Below the pieces are notes generated by a model. The model was not told the origin of the DNA, searched no databases, and saw only the letters and a list, made by a program, of their open reading frames with translations. The position numbers and the translations under genes are program-made. Source: Massilia phyllostachyos (lineage in GTDB: Bacteria; Pseudomonadota; Gammaproteobacteria; Burkholderiales; Burkholderiaceae_D). From it: a stretch of 64,000 nt of DNA. This document shows positions 33,543 to 42,989 of the stretch, piece after piece (the stretch's first letter is position 1; the number at the start of each line of letters is the position of its first letter). The stretch covers positions 463,775 through 527,774 of the forward strand of contig NZ_JAJNOC010000003.1 in the NCBI RefSeq assembly GCF_021044825.1, in the 5' to 3' direction.

Positions 33543-36500
33543 ATGAACTTCACCGCCGCTGACATCGCCCGCAACTTCGACCACGGCACCTTCGCACGCG
33601 GCGAGGACTATGCGCGCAGGGGCAAGGTCATCGCTGCAAGCTTCGTCTCCGACCGCGACATCGAAGGCAAGGTTTCCGGCAGCGGTGGCCAGATCTACTA
33701 CCAGACGATCGGGCTCAAGCAGCTCAAGGCCGGCATCTACGTCGAGGGCGATTGCACCTGCCCGATGGACTACAACTGCAAGCACGTCGTGGCCGTGCTG
33801 CTGGCCAGCCTGGAACAACTGCGCCATGTCGCGCCTGGCGCGCTGGACCGGCGCGCCGAAGCCTGGCTCCAGCAGCTGGCAGCGGTGCAATCGCACATGC
33901 GGATCGCCGCGCCCGTGGATGCGGTCCCTGACCGGCAGTTCGCCGCCCTCCTGATGCCGGACCCGAACACCGGCGTACCCCGCCTGCACCTGATACGCCT
34001 GCGTTTTCACGCGGACGGCAATATCAAAGGCGCCGGCGTCGACAGCGACCTGCGGGGCTTGCTGGCGCCCCCGTCCCGGCTCGGGACAGAGGACGAGGAA
34101 CTGGTACGGCAGCTGGCAAGCCTGCGCGCCGGCGCATACCAGCAGGAAGACGGCCTGGCCGGACCATTCGGCGCCCGCGTGCTGACCAGGCTGTGCGCGG
34201 CCGGGAGTCTGTGGTGGGCGGACTCGTTCGCCAAACTCAAACGCGGCGTCATGCACCTCTTGCAGCCTGGTCCCGTACGGCGGGCGCAGCTGGGCTGGCA
34301 TGCGGACATTCCCGGCGAGGAAACCGTACGCCTGGGCTGGCGTTTCGATGGCGGTGCGGTGCTGTCCCATGTCCTGCCGGTCGAGCCGATGCATTACCTG
34401 CAGGGCGATATCCTGGGCGAATTGGCCGTGCCCGAAGCGCTCGCGTCCTTCAGTCCCGCCGGCCTGCTGTCGCTGGTGCGCCAGGCGCCCGCCTTGCAGC
34501 CGGAGCAGCGCGGCGAGATGGCGCGCCGGCTGGCGGCGCAGGGTCTGGATCGCGTGCTGCCGGCGCCGCAAGCCCTGGAGACGCGCCAGCGCGACGACAT
34601 TGCGCCGGTGCCGCAATTGCTGCTCGACAGCGTCATGGTGGGGCGCGGAAAGCTGCAATGGCACGACTATGCGCTGCTGACCTTCGATTACGATGGCCTG
34701 CAGCCGGAAGGCGATGAGCCGGCCCTGAGCAGGATGAATGGCGATGCGGTCGAACTGGTGGTGCGCAACCTCAAGGCCGAAGCTGCGGCGCTGAAGGCCC
34801 TGGCCAAGTACGGCTTCGCGCCGGCGGGAGCGCATCCCGTGTTCGCCGATGCCGACGGCGCCTTGCTGCTGCCGGGTGAGGAGGCATGGGTAGCGTTCGC
34901 GCGCCAGTCGCTCGGCCGCCTGCAGGCCAAGGGCTGGCAGATCGAGTTCGGCGGCAATTATCGCTACGAGCTGGTCGAAGCCCAGGAGTGGTATGCCGAA
35001 CTGAACGAGGAAGGGGAGGGAGCAGGCGACTGGTTCGCGCTCGAACTCGGGGTGCTGGTCGATGGCCGCCGCCATGCGCTGTTGCCGATGCTGGTGGAAA
35101 TGATCCGCAAGGCGCCCCGCGAATTCGATGCCGCTACCCTGGCCGCGCGCGACGACGACAGCGCCCTGTTGATCGAGCTGCCCGATTCGACCAGGCTGGT
35201 GCTGCCCTGGGGCCGCGTCAAGCCGATCCTGCTCACCTTGGGCGAACTGTTCTCCGCCGAGCATCGCGGCGATGCGCTGCGCCTGCCGGTGCTGGACGCC
35301 GCCCGTCTCGCCGAACTGGAACGCGCCGCCCAGCTGCGCTGGATGGGCGGTGAGCGCCTGCGTGAACTGGGCAGCAGGATGGATGATTTCGCCGGCATCC
35401 GCCAGGTCGCCGCGCCCGCCGGCCTGCAGGCGACCTTGCGCCCCTACCAGCAGGCCGGATTGTCCTGGATGCAGTTCCTGCGAGAATACGGTTTCGGCGG
35501 CATCCTGGCCGACGACATGGGCTTGGGTAAAACCATCCAGACCCTGGCCCACATCCTGTGCGAAAAGGAAGCCGGCCGGCTCGATGCCCCGGCGCTGGTA
35601 GTGGCGCCGACCAGCCTGATGGGCAACTGGCAGGCCGAGGCGGCGCGCTTCGCGCCCGGCCTGAGGGTGCTGCTCCTGCACGGCAAGGACCGCGCCGCCT
35701 CCTTTGGCCAGGTTGCCGACGCCGACCTGGTGCTGACCACCTATCCGCTGCTGGGGCGCGACGAGGAGGCGCTGCGCGCGCAACGCTTCCACCTCTTGAT
35801 CCTGGACGAGGCCCAATACATCAAGAACAGCCGCTCGCGCGCCGCGCAAGTCGCCTGCCTGCTGGAAGCCCGGCACCGCCTGTGCCTGACCGGCACGCCG
35901 GTGCAGAACCACTTGGGCGAGCTATGGTCGCAGTTCCATTTCCTGATGCCGGGACTGCTGGGGGACGACAAGGCATTCAACAAGCATTTCCGCAAGCCGA
36001 TCGAGCAGCAGGGCGACAGCCTGCGCAAGGAGGGGCTGGTGCGCCGCATCCGGCCCTTCATGCTGCGGCGGACCAAGGACAAGGTGGCGACCGAGCTGCC
36101 GCCCAAGACCGAAATCGTGCTCCCGGTCGATTTCGCTCCCGCCCAGCGCGACCTGTACGAGACCGTGCGCCTGGCCATGGACCGCAAGGTGCGCGACGAG
36201 ATCGACCGCAAGGGCCTGGCGCGCAGCCAGATCGTGATCCTCGACGCCCTCCTGAAGCTGCGCCAGGTCTGCTGCGACCCGCGCCTGCTCAAGCCGGCCA
36301 GGGACGCCGGATCGGCCAAGCTCGACGCACTGATGGATCTGCTGGAAACCTTGCTGAGCGAAGGCCGCAAGGTGCTGGTGTTTTCGCAGTTCACCAGCAT
36401 GCTGGCCATCATCGAGGCGGAACTCGCGGCGCGCGCCGTCGATTTCGTGCTGCTGACCGGCGACACGGTCGATCGTCAGGCGCCGATCGCGGCGTTCCAG

Positions 36501-36827
36501 GAAGGCAGCGCCCAGGTATTCCTGATCAGTCTCAAGGCGGGCGGCGTGGGCCTGAACCTGACCGCGGCCGACACCGTCATCCATTACGACCCGTGGTGGA
36601 ACCCCGCCAGCGAAAACCAGGCCACCGACCGCGCCTGGCGCATCGGCCAGGAACAGCCGGTATTCGTCTACAAGCTGCTGGCGCGGGGCACGCTGGAAGA
36701 GAAGATCCAGGACATGCAGCGCCGCAAGGGCGAGCTGGCGCATGCCGTGCTGGATGCGGGCGCCGCGTCTTCGCCGGCGATCGGCATGGAGGATCTGCAG
36801 GCGATCTTCGCCCCTTTGTCTGCCTGA
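33543..36827 (+). CDS. SWIM zinc-finger SNF2/RapA-type DEAD-like helicase
   Basis: A 1094-aa double-stranded DNA translocase. The N-terminus has a SWIM finger, C71-x-C73 ... C79-x-H81 in GDCTCPMDYNCKHVV. A mid-region of unknown fold (~100-600) follows. The SNF2 engine starts near 620: Walker A DDMGLGKTIQTLA (~660), the motif II variant DEAQ (LLILDEAQYIKN, ~754), TGTPVQNHLGELWS, then the second RecA domain with VLVFSQFTSMLAIIE, LKAGGVGLNLTAADTVIHYDPWWNPA and ATDRAWRIGQ. Such proteins move nucleosome-free DNA-bound complexes; bacterial SWIM-SNF2 proteins are little studied. The ATG at 33543 is preferred though its ribosome site is weak. Confidence 0.93.
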   Translation: MNFTAADIARNFDHGTFARGEDYARRGKVIAASFVSDRDIEGKVSGSGGQIYYQTIGLKQLKAGIYVEGDCTCPMDYNCKHVVAVLLASLEQLRHVAPGALDRRAEAWLQQLAAVQSHMRIAAPVDAVPDRQFAALLMPDPNTGVPRLHLIRLRFHADGNIKGAGVDSDLRGLLAPPSRLGTEDEELVRQLASLRAGAYQQEDGLAGPFGARVLTRLCAAGSLWWADSFAKLKRGVMHLLQPGPVRRAQLGWHADIPGEETVRLGWRFDGGAVLSHVLPVEPMHYLQGDILGELAVPEALASFSPAGLLSLVRQAPALQPEQRGEMARRLAAQGLDRVLPAPQALETRQRDDIAPVPQLLLDSVMVGRGKLQWHDYALLTFDYDGLQPEGDEPALSRMNGDAVELVVRNLKAEAAALKALAKYGFAPAGAHPVFADADGALLLPGEEAWVAFARQSLGRLQAKGWQIEFGGNYRYELVEAQEWYAELNEEGEGAGDWFALELGVLVDGRRHALLPMLVEMIRKAPREFDAATLAARDDDSALLIELPDSTRLVLPWGRVKPILLTLGELFSAEHRGDALRLPVLDAARLAELERAAQLRWMGGERLRELGSRMDDFAGIRQVAAPAGLQATLRPYQQAGLSWMQFLREYGFGGILADDMGLGKTIQTLAHILCEKEAGRLDAPALVVAPTSLMGNWQAEAARFAPGLRVLLLHGKDRAASFGQVADADLVLTTYPLLGRDEEALRAQRFHLLILDEAQYIKNSRSRAAQVACLLEARHRLCLTGTPVQNHLGELWSQFHFLMPGLLGDDKAFNKHFRKPIEQQGDSLRKEGLVRRIRPFMLRRTKDKVATELPPKTEIVLPVDFAPAQRDLYETVRLAMDRKVRDEIDRKGLARSQIVILDALLKLRQVCCDPRLLKPARDAGSAKLDALMDLLETLLSEGRKVLVFSQFTSMLAIIEAELAARAVDFVLLTGDTVDRQAPIAAFQEGSAQVFLISLKAGGVGLNLTAADTVIHYDPWWNPASENQATDRAWRIGQEQPVFVYKLLARGTLEEKIQDMQRRKGELAHAVLDAGAASSPAIGMEDLQAIFAPLSA

Positions 36828-36834
36828 CGGTTCG

Positions 36835-37200
36835 TCAGGCGGCCGCGATCAGCTCCACCCGGTTGCCGAACGGATCCTCGATCCCCGCGCGGCGCCGCCC
36901 ATAGACCTGCGCTTCCTCGCGCACCGCCACGCCGCGCTCACGCAGCAGCGCGCAATACTCATCGAACTCCTCGACCACGAAGGCCGGATGCGCCTTCTTG
37001 TTCGGCGCGAAGCCCTGTTCGGCGCCGATGTGCAGCTGGCTCGTCCCGAGCTGGAACCACACGCCGCCTGACGCGTTCAGCGGCGCCGGCTTCGGCACTT
37101 CCTGCAGGCCCAGCACGCCGCCATAGAAGGCGCGCGCGGCATCGTCGGCTCCCGGCGGGATGGCGACTTGCACGTGGTCGATATCGGCGATATGGGGCAT
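36835..37200 (-). CDS. VOC/glyoxalase family protein
   Basis: A 121-aa vicinal-oxygen-chelate fold protein, single domain with two beta-alpha-beta-beta-beta modules. H8 in IDHVQVAIPPG and the matching H-like position in SQLHIGAEQGF plus the C-terminal Glu of NRVELIAAA are the expected metal ligands. RAFYGGVLGLQEVPKP and YGRRRAGIEDPFGNRVEL are family landmarks. It may be a glyoxalase-, dioxygenase- or resistance-type enzyme; no way to choose. GGAG precedes the ATG. Convergent with the helicase. Confidence 0.9.
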   Translation of the reverse strand: MPHIADIDHVQVAIPPGADDAARAFYGGVLGLQEVPKPAPLNASGGVWFQLGTSQLHIGAEQGFAPNKKAHPAFVVEEFDEYCALLRERGVAVREEAQVYGRRRAGIEDPFGNRVELIAAA

Positions 37201-37316
37201 GGCATTCTCCGCGGGCGGGTAGTGGTCGAGCCGGCATTATCGCACCGCTCTGGAACAGCGCCGGATTGCGTGATAGTGTTTGCGCCTTGCCACTTTGTTC
37301 ATGAAGGAGCGCCCCA

Positions 37317-38966
<1,650 letters not shown>

Positions 38967-38973
38967 TGTAAAA

Positions 38974-38999
38974 GGGCGGGCAGCTCGCGCTGCCCGCCC
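38974..38999. terminator. hairpin between convergent peptidase genes
   Basis: Ten-base arms GGGCGGGCAG / CTGCCCGCCC. On the minus strand TTTTAC follows, so it suits the protease operon; on the plus strand no T-run. Confidence 0.7.
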
Positions 39000-39009
39000 G
39001 TTCGCGGAA

Positions 39010-39031
39010 CCACGGCGTTTGCGCGCCGTGG
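39010..39031. terminator. second hairpin between convergent peptidase genes
   Basis: CCACGGCG / CGCCGTGG, 8 bp, six-base loop, just beyond the stop of the secreted zinc protease gene on the minus strand. No T-run; may aid the neighbouring terminator. Confidence 0.5.
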
Positions 39032-39043
39032 ATCAGGCCAGGA

Positions 39044-40501
39044 TTACCAGCCCAGGTCTTTCAGCAGCGGCAGCGTCAGGTCCTTCGGCGGGTTCACATC
39101 CAGCGTCAGGTCGTTGTTGATGCTCGGTTCCATCAGCAGGTTCGGGGACGCCGACACGTCGAAGTGCGAAACCGAGGAACCTGACACCAGCGGGTTCGGC
39201 GTGTACAGCAGCGGACGACCGAACCTGTCGGCGCCGGCCTTGCGGTTCGGGTCGATGGCGAGCGAGGCAGTCACCTCGCCCGGCTGGCTGCGCGAACCAT
39301 AGGGCTTGGCCGCAGCCACGGCTGACTTCAGCGTGGCGCCGTCTTCGCGGGTGATGCCGACCGACGGAATGCGGATCGAGGAATCGGCGCCGCCCGGTGC
39401 GAAGGAACCGCCCGCATTGTTGACCAGGACCACGCCCACGGCGCCCGCGTCCTGCGCATTCTTCACCTTCACAGCGAAGTTACAGCCGCCGCGGTCGATG
39501 ATCGGCACCTTGCCTTTGGTCGCTGCGGCATTGGCCGCATTGAACGGCGAGCAGCCCGGGCCGGCTTCGCCGGCCTGGGTGGCGATGACCGCCAGGGCGC
39601 CGAGCTTGCCGTTGCTCGGCACGGCCGGACCGAACAGCGACGCGGTGTACGGCGCGGTCGCGATCTTGCCGGCAGGGCTGGCCGACTGCACCACCGGCTG
39701 CGGATTCAGCATGCTGGCGCCGGCGACGGTGTTCGGGCCGATCCAGGCCAGTTGCTCCGGATTGATCGCGGACGCTTTGCGCTCGGCATTGCTCATCTGC
39801 AGCCAGGTCTTCTTGGCCGTGTTGTCGTACATGAAGCGTTCCCAGATGCTCGGATAGCCGCCCGAACGCGCGCCGGTATTGTTGTTCACGCCGAGCACCG
39901 AGAAGCCCAGGCCGTGGCCCAGCTCGTGCAGCAGGGTGGCCGCGAAGTCGACTTCGTCGCCTTCGTTGCCGTCCAGGCCGAGGTAGAAAGGACTGCCGTC
40001 GAGGCAACCCGGCTGGCCGAGGCGGGCGTTGAACTGGGTCTTGATGTCGACATTGCCGTAGCCGGTGCCGTCGTCCGGCGTCTCTCCGGACAGGTTGAAG
40101 CCGAGCAGCTTGTTGGCGAGGGCCTGCGGGTAGATCGTCGGCAGCTGGCCGGTCTCGGTGAGGATCCAGGCGTTCCAGGCGCCGGCGCTGCCAAGGGTGG
40201 CGGAGGTCGCGGTGCAGGCCAGGTTTTCCCAGCCGGCCGAGACGGTGATCTCGACGTCGCTTTGCAGATTTTTTTCCCAGATATCGGCGACGTGGCGATA
40301 CACGTTCCAGCGCTGTTCGCCGAGCGTGGTGCCCATATTGCCACCGACCGGCTTCACCGGGGTCTTGTCGTTGAAGCCGTAGCCTGGCGCATCGCGGCTG
40401 GTGATCGTGATCTTGGCGGCTTGCGCGCTCAGGCAGGTCAGGGCGACCGCGGCGGCAATCAGCGAACGCGCGACGGTGCGCGAAGTTGGTTTCATCTGCA
40501 T
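39044..40501 (-). CDS. secreted zinc protease with PA domain insertion (485 aa)
   Basis: Exported protein. The ATG at 40501, five bases after GGAG, opens a signal peptide ending LSAQAAK. The zinc motif is LLHELGHGLGF (H192, H196; HExxHxxGF), of the zincin/metzincin-like type. A protease-associated (PA) domain is inserted at about 310-400 (APYTASLFGPA, IIDRGGCNFAVKVKNAQDAGAVGVVLVNNAGG). The end, MEPSINNDLTLDVNPPKDLTLPLLKDLGW, is common in this secreted family. It starts two bases after the stop of the small gene upstream, so it belongs to the PEP-CTERM operon and may act on the exported surface protein. Confidence 0.88.
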   Translation of the reverse strand: MQMKPTSRTVARSLIAAAVALTCLSAQAAKITITSRDAPGYGFNDKTPVKPVGGNMGTTLGEQRWNVYRHVADIWEKNLQSDVEITVSAGWENLACTATSATLGSAGAWNAWILTETGQLPTIYPQALANKLLGFNLSGETPDDGTGYGNVDIKTQFNARLGQPGCLDGSPFYLGLDGNEGDEVDFAATLLHELGHGLGFSVLGVNNNTGARSGGYPSIWERFMYDNTAKKTWLQMSNAERKASAINPEQLAWIGPNTVAGASMLNPQPVVQSASPAGKIATAPYTASLFGPAVPSNGKLGALAVIATQAGEAGPGCSPFNAANAAATKGKVPIIDRGGCNFAVKVKNAQDAGAVGVVLVNNAGGSFAPGGADSSIRIPSVGITREDGATLKSAVAAAKPYGSRSQPGEVTASLAIDPNRKAGADRFGRPLLYTPNPLVSGSSVSHFDVSASPNLLMEPSINNDLTLDVNPPKDLTLPLLKDLGW

Positions 40502-40503
40502 GG

Positions 40504-40944
40504 TTACTCCGTGACGGCCTGGTTGGTATGGACGTGGCCCTTGGCCACCGCGTCGGCGCCGGCGCCGTGCGAGTCGAAGCACTGGCGCTCGATGCTGCCG
40601 TCGGTCTTGCGCACGGCGACCGAGGTGCTCATCGATTCATCGTTGAGGCGGAAACCGCGGATGCCGCTGCTGTGGGACTTGTTCAGGACAAAACCGGGCG
40701 TGGCCGTGCGCGCTACCGCGCTCCGGGCGGCGGGCGCCTGGGCCTTCAGCGCAGCCACTTCTTCAGCGGTCGGGGCGCGCAGCTTGCCGGTCTGGGCGTC
40801 CTTGACGACGGTCAGCGCCTCGGCCTGGGGGGCAGCGTCCTGATTTTCTTGCGCAAATGCGCTCTGGGCACCCAGGCCCAGCAGGGCCAGGGTGATGCCG
40901 GCGGCGCACAGCAGGCGCTGGCCGGAGTGGTGTTTCTGGGACAT
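40504..40944 (-). CDS. small secreted protein of the PEP-CTERM operon (146 aa)
   Basis: Signal peptide RLLCAAGITLALLGLGAQSAFA, then a low-complexity part and a compact C-terminal domain with FVLNKSHSSGIRGFRLNDESMSTSVAVRKTDGSIERQCFDSHGAG. I believe this matches the group annotated as 'post-PEP-CTERM-1 domain' proteins, small exported proteins coded next to PEP-CTERM genes; this is from memory. A single Cys. It lies between the PEP-CTERM gene and the protease gene, touching the latter. Confidence 0.7.
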   Translation of the reverse strand: MSQKHHSGQRLLCAAGITLALLGLGAQSAFAQENQDAAPQAEALTVVKDAQTGKLRAPTAEEVAALKAQAPAARSAVARTATPGFVLNKSHSSGIRGFRLNDESMSTSVAVRKTDGSIERQCFDSHGAGADAVAKGHVHTNQAVTE

Positions 40945-41002
40945 GGAATTCTCCTGAATTTGGGAAGGTGAAGCGTGATGCTGGTGCTTGCGGATGCGTG
41001 CC

Positions 41003-41641
41003 TCAGCCGCGCTTGCGGCGGCGAGCTGCGACCAGGCCCATGACGCCGGCGCCCAGGATCAGCATGCTCGACGGCTCAGGGATCTCGCTGATCGAGAGGC
41101 GGTCCAGGCCGATGTAGCTGGAAGTGTCTGCAGCACCCGTGTACTGCAGGGCAAAGCGGGCATTGCCGGTTGCCGCGCCCTTGTCGATGCGCGCCGTGTA
41201 GCGCATCCAGCCATCCGACGACACCGTCGTGGCCGCGGTCAACGCGAAGGCTGCGAGGTCGGTGCTGCCGTTACTGAATCCGAAGGCGATGTTGTCGGTG
41301 AATCCGGGATCGTCGGCCGCGCGCAGCCAGAACGACACGATGGCGCCTTCGGCCAGAGAGAATTCGGGGGTGATCAGCCAGTTGGAGATGGTCCCGCCTG
41401 CAGGCGCGTTGTAGTAATTCGCGGCGATATAGCTGTTGGGTGCACCGTCGAGCGAGCGGAAAATATTCTCGGCGCCCTGGTACCAGCCGGTGGTGCCGCC
41501 CGGGGTGCTGGCGTTGGTCATCACCCAGCCTTTGCCGTTGAGGGTGCTGACGTCGTCGAAACCTTCATTGAGAAGATGGCCGGCTTGGGCCGACACCATC
41601 ATCCCCGACATGACCAGTGCAGCAAGTGCTTTTTTCATCAT
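41003..41641 (-). CDS. PEP-CTERM sorting-domain surface protein (212 aa)
   Basis: Exported 212-aa protein with signal peptide (MMKKALAALVMSGMMVSAQA) and C-terminal PEP-CTERM signal IPEPSSMLILGAGVMGLVAA followed by RRRKRG, the recognition tail of exosortase EpsH/XrtA-type enzymes. Between them is a beta-rich domain like those of concanavalin-like PEP proteins (NWLITPEFSLAEGAIVSFWLRAA, RFALQYTGAADTSSYIGLDRLSI). The start is the ATG at 41641 with CTGGAG eight bases before; the open frame beyond is spurious. The exosortase itself is not in the window. Its promoter looks sigma-54 dependent (41742-41757). Confidence 0.93.
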   Translation of the reverse strand: MMKKALAALVMSGMMVSAQAGHLLNEGFDDVSTLNGKGWVMTNASTPGGTTGWYQGAENIFRSLDGAPNSYIAANYYNAPAGGTISNWLITPEFSLAEGAIVSFWLRAADDPGFTDNIAFGFSNGSTDLAAFALTAATTVSSDGWMRYTARIDKGAATGNARFALQYTGAADTSSYIGLDRLSISEIPEPSSMLILGAGVMGLVAARRRKRG

Positions 41642-41741
41642 TGAATGCGCTCCAGAGAGTTGGACAGCGGGCAGCGCGCTTGTGGCGGCGACAGTCCCGA
41701 ATAACGGCGGCGAGATAAGAAATTGCCGATAACGTCTGTTA

Positions 41742-41757
41742 GGCATTTAACGTGCCA
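41742..41757 (-). promoter_or_regulatory. sigma-54 (-24/-12) promoter of the PEP-CTERM operon
   Basis: Read on the minus strand: TGGCAC-GTTAA-ATGCC, with GG at -24 and GC at -12, exactly 12 apart as sigma-54 requires. Transcription would start near 41731, leaving a ~90-nt leader. PEP-CTERM systems of the EPS type carry PrsK/PrsR regulators that act with sigma-54, so this fits known biology. Confidence 0.7.
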
Positions 41758-42038
41758 GCTCCGTATGTATTTGATTTCGTTAAAGAATATTGATTTAGCT
41801 TAAGTCTTACTTAAGTAAGTGTAAGAATATTCGACAAAAACAGATATTTTCTTACAATTTGCACCATAAAAGTGCAGTATATCGAATGTTTTTAATGCAA
41901 CATTTCTTCGGGATAATGATGGTGCAGTGCGGTTCGTACAATGGAGAAAAGGGTGAAAAGCCAAGGATGAAGCCAGTGCCTTGCACTGCATCATGATGGG
42001 GCGGCGTCGCGGCTGGGCAGGCGTCGGAAAACCTGACA
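41758..42038. other. AT-rich region upstream of the PEP-CTERM operon
   Basis: Much richer in A and T than anything near it, particularly 41765-41930. No gene is visible. It contains the palindromes at 41806-41819 and an imperfect pair GTAAGAATAT (41822-41831)/ATATTTTCTTAC (41844-41855), suited to an enhancer-binding protein and DNA bending. Confidence 0.55.
41806..41819. promoter_or_regulatory. candidate enhancer site: CTTACTTAAGTAAG palindrome
   Basis: A perfect 14-bp palindrome centred about 80 bp upstream of the predicted start of transcription, the usual place for a sigma-54 activator. Likely owner: a PrsR-like response regulator; inferred. Confidence 0.45.
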
Positions 42039-42626
42039 GTGAGGAAGGCGATCGACGTCGAAGTTTCGGAGAAGCCAGCGTATGCAACTGCTGTTAGAAT
42101 TTGTGATCTTCTTTCACGCCAAGGGCAGGAGTACCAAATCCTACGTTTTCTTGTCACTGCAGCGATACGCCGGCCGAGGCAGGCGGCGGCTGTCTCCCTG
42201 GTCCTGCTGGCAGCATTAGCCGGCGCGATGACGTATTCCGCGTTCCTGCTGGTCGGGGTGTTGGCCGACTACCTCGGCACGGGCCGGGTTGTCGCTGGCC
42301 TGCTGCTCGGAGCTGTCCTCGCAAGGTTCCCCTGGATCGGCCAGGGCAGGCTGCGCCTCGTCGGCCTGTTGCCCAAGCCTGTCCGCCGGCCACTCGTTGC
42401 CGGCATGTTCGCGCTGTGCATGGTGCACTTCCTGGCGCGCGGAGACTACGTGTCTGCGGCGTTCACGGGATTTGCGGCAGGCTTCATCGTGGTCATGCCG
42501 TGGCTGAGGCGCGCCGCGTTCGACCGGGTGACCTCGTCCATGTCCGCGTTCGGGCGCAACCCGTTCAAACGCGCACGCAGCGACGGCATGGTGATCGATG
42601 GAGAATTCAGGGAGAGGAAGGACTGA
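42039..42626 (+). CDS. small integral membrane protein, function unknown (195 aa)
   Basis: No family recognised. Three to five hydrophobic segments: AAVSLVLLAALAGAMTYSAFLLVGVLADYL, VVAGLLLGAVLARFPWI, RPLVAGMFALCMVHFLA and AFTGFAAGFIVVMPWL. The last ~35 residues are charged (FGRNPFKRARSDGMVIDGEFRERKD), probably cytosolic. The GTG at 42039 is the earliest start; no good ribosome site is seen and the true start may lie later, so the N-terminus is uncertain. The base composition of the first codons is AT-poor, unlike the region just upstream. Confidence 0.6.
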   Translation: MRKAIDVEVSEKPAYATAVRICDLLSRQGQEYQILRFLVTAAIRRPRQAAAVSLVLLAALAGAMTYSAFLLVGVLADYLGTGRVVAGLLLGAVLARFPWIGQGRLRLVGLLPKPVRRPLVAGMFALCMVHFLARGDYVSAAFTGFAAGFIVVMPWLRRAAFDRVTSSMSAFGRNPFKRARSDGMVIDGEFRERKD

Positions 42627-42661
42627 CCATCGGTCGCGAGGAAAGCGACCTTGCAAAACAA

Positions 42662-42689
42662 AAACGCCAACCTGCATGGGTTGGCGTTT
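42662..42689. terminator. terminator between membrane-protein gene and tRNA-Phe
   Basis: AAACGCCAACC / GGTTGGCGTTT, 11 bp, with T-runs on both sides (minus strand TTTTGTTTTG; plus GTTTC). It serves the tRNA on the minus strand and the gene at 42039 on the plus strand. Nearly the same as the hairpins next to the first tRNA-Phe. Confidence 0.85.
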
Positions 42690-42707
42690 CGTTTGCTGCT
42701 GAATTCT

Positions 42708-42783
42708 TGGTGGCCCGGGGCGGAATCGAACCACCGACACAAGGATTTTCAATCCTCTGCTCTACCAACTGAGCTACCAGGCC
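42708..42783 (-). tRNA. tRNA-Phe (GAA), second copy
   Basis: Base for base the same 76-nt sequence as 18494-18569, including encoded CCA, and the same type of terminator 20 bases beyond its 3' end. Confidence 0.97.
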
Positions 42784-42833
42784 AAGAGAGGCATGATTAT
42801 AGCCAGCGTTTTTCATCCGCGCAAGCCCGAGGG

Positions 42834-42932
42834 TGTGAAAAAACGCCCATGGCTGCGTTGCCTCGCCTCGCCGTACTAGCGTACTGTCTTCGACTCGGCG
42901 CCTTGCCCTGGCCGCTTTTTAACACCCTCTAG
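42834..42932. repeat. ~95-bp imperfect palindrome with GTACTAGCGTAC centre
   Basis: Left arm GTGAAAAAACGCCCATGGC..., right arm ...CCTGGCCGCTTTTTAACAC, centre CGTACTAGCGTACTG. The arms pair imperfectly over their whole length. Elements like this, with GCGTTGCCTCGCC and GTACT centre, are dispersed in other Proteobacteria. It lies upstream of the UbiH-like gene promoter and may be a mobile palindrome or an RNA element. Confidence 0.6.
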
Positions 42933-42976
42933 AGTGTGGCGTGTCACAACGCCCGGGCACGCCATTGGCATCTCGC

Positions 42977-42982
42977 TATAAT
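42977..42982 (+). promoter_or_regulatory. -10 box (TATAAT) of the UbiH-like gene
   Basis: Perfect TATAAT, no clear -35. Transcription would begin about 42989, at the ATG (42990), so the message may be leaderless. Confidence 0.5.
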
Positions 42983-42989
42983 GTGTTTC

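Noticed and set aside
33216..35912. 898-codon open frame on the minus strand
   Set aside because: Shadow of the SNF2 helicase gene; the plus-strand frame has all helicase motifs.
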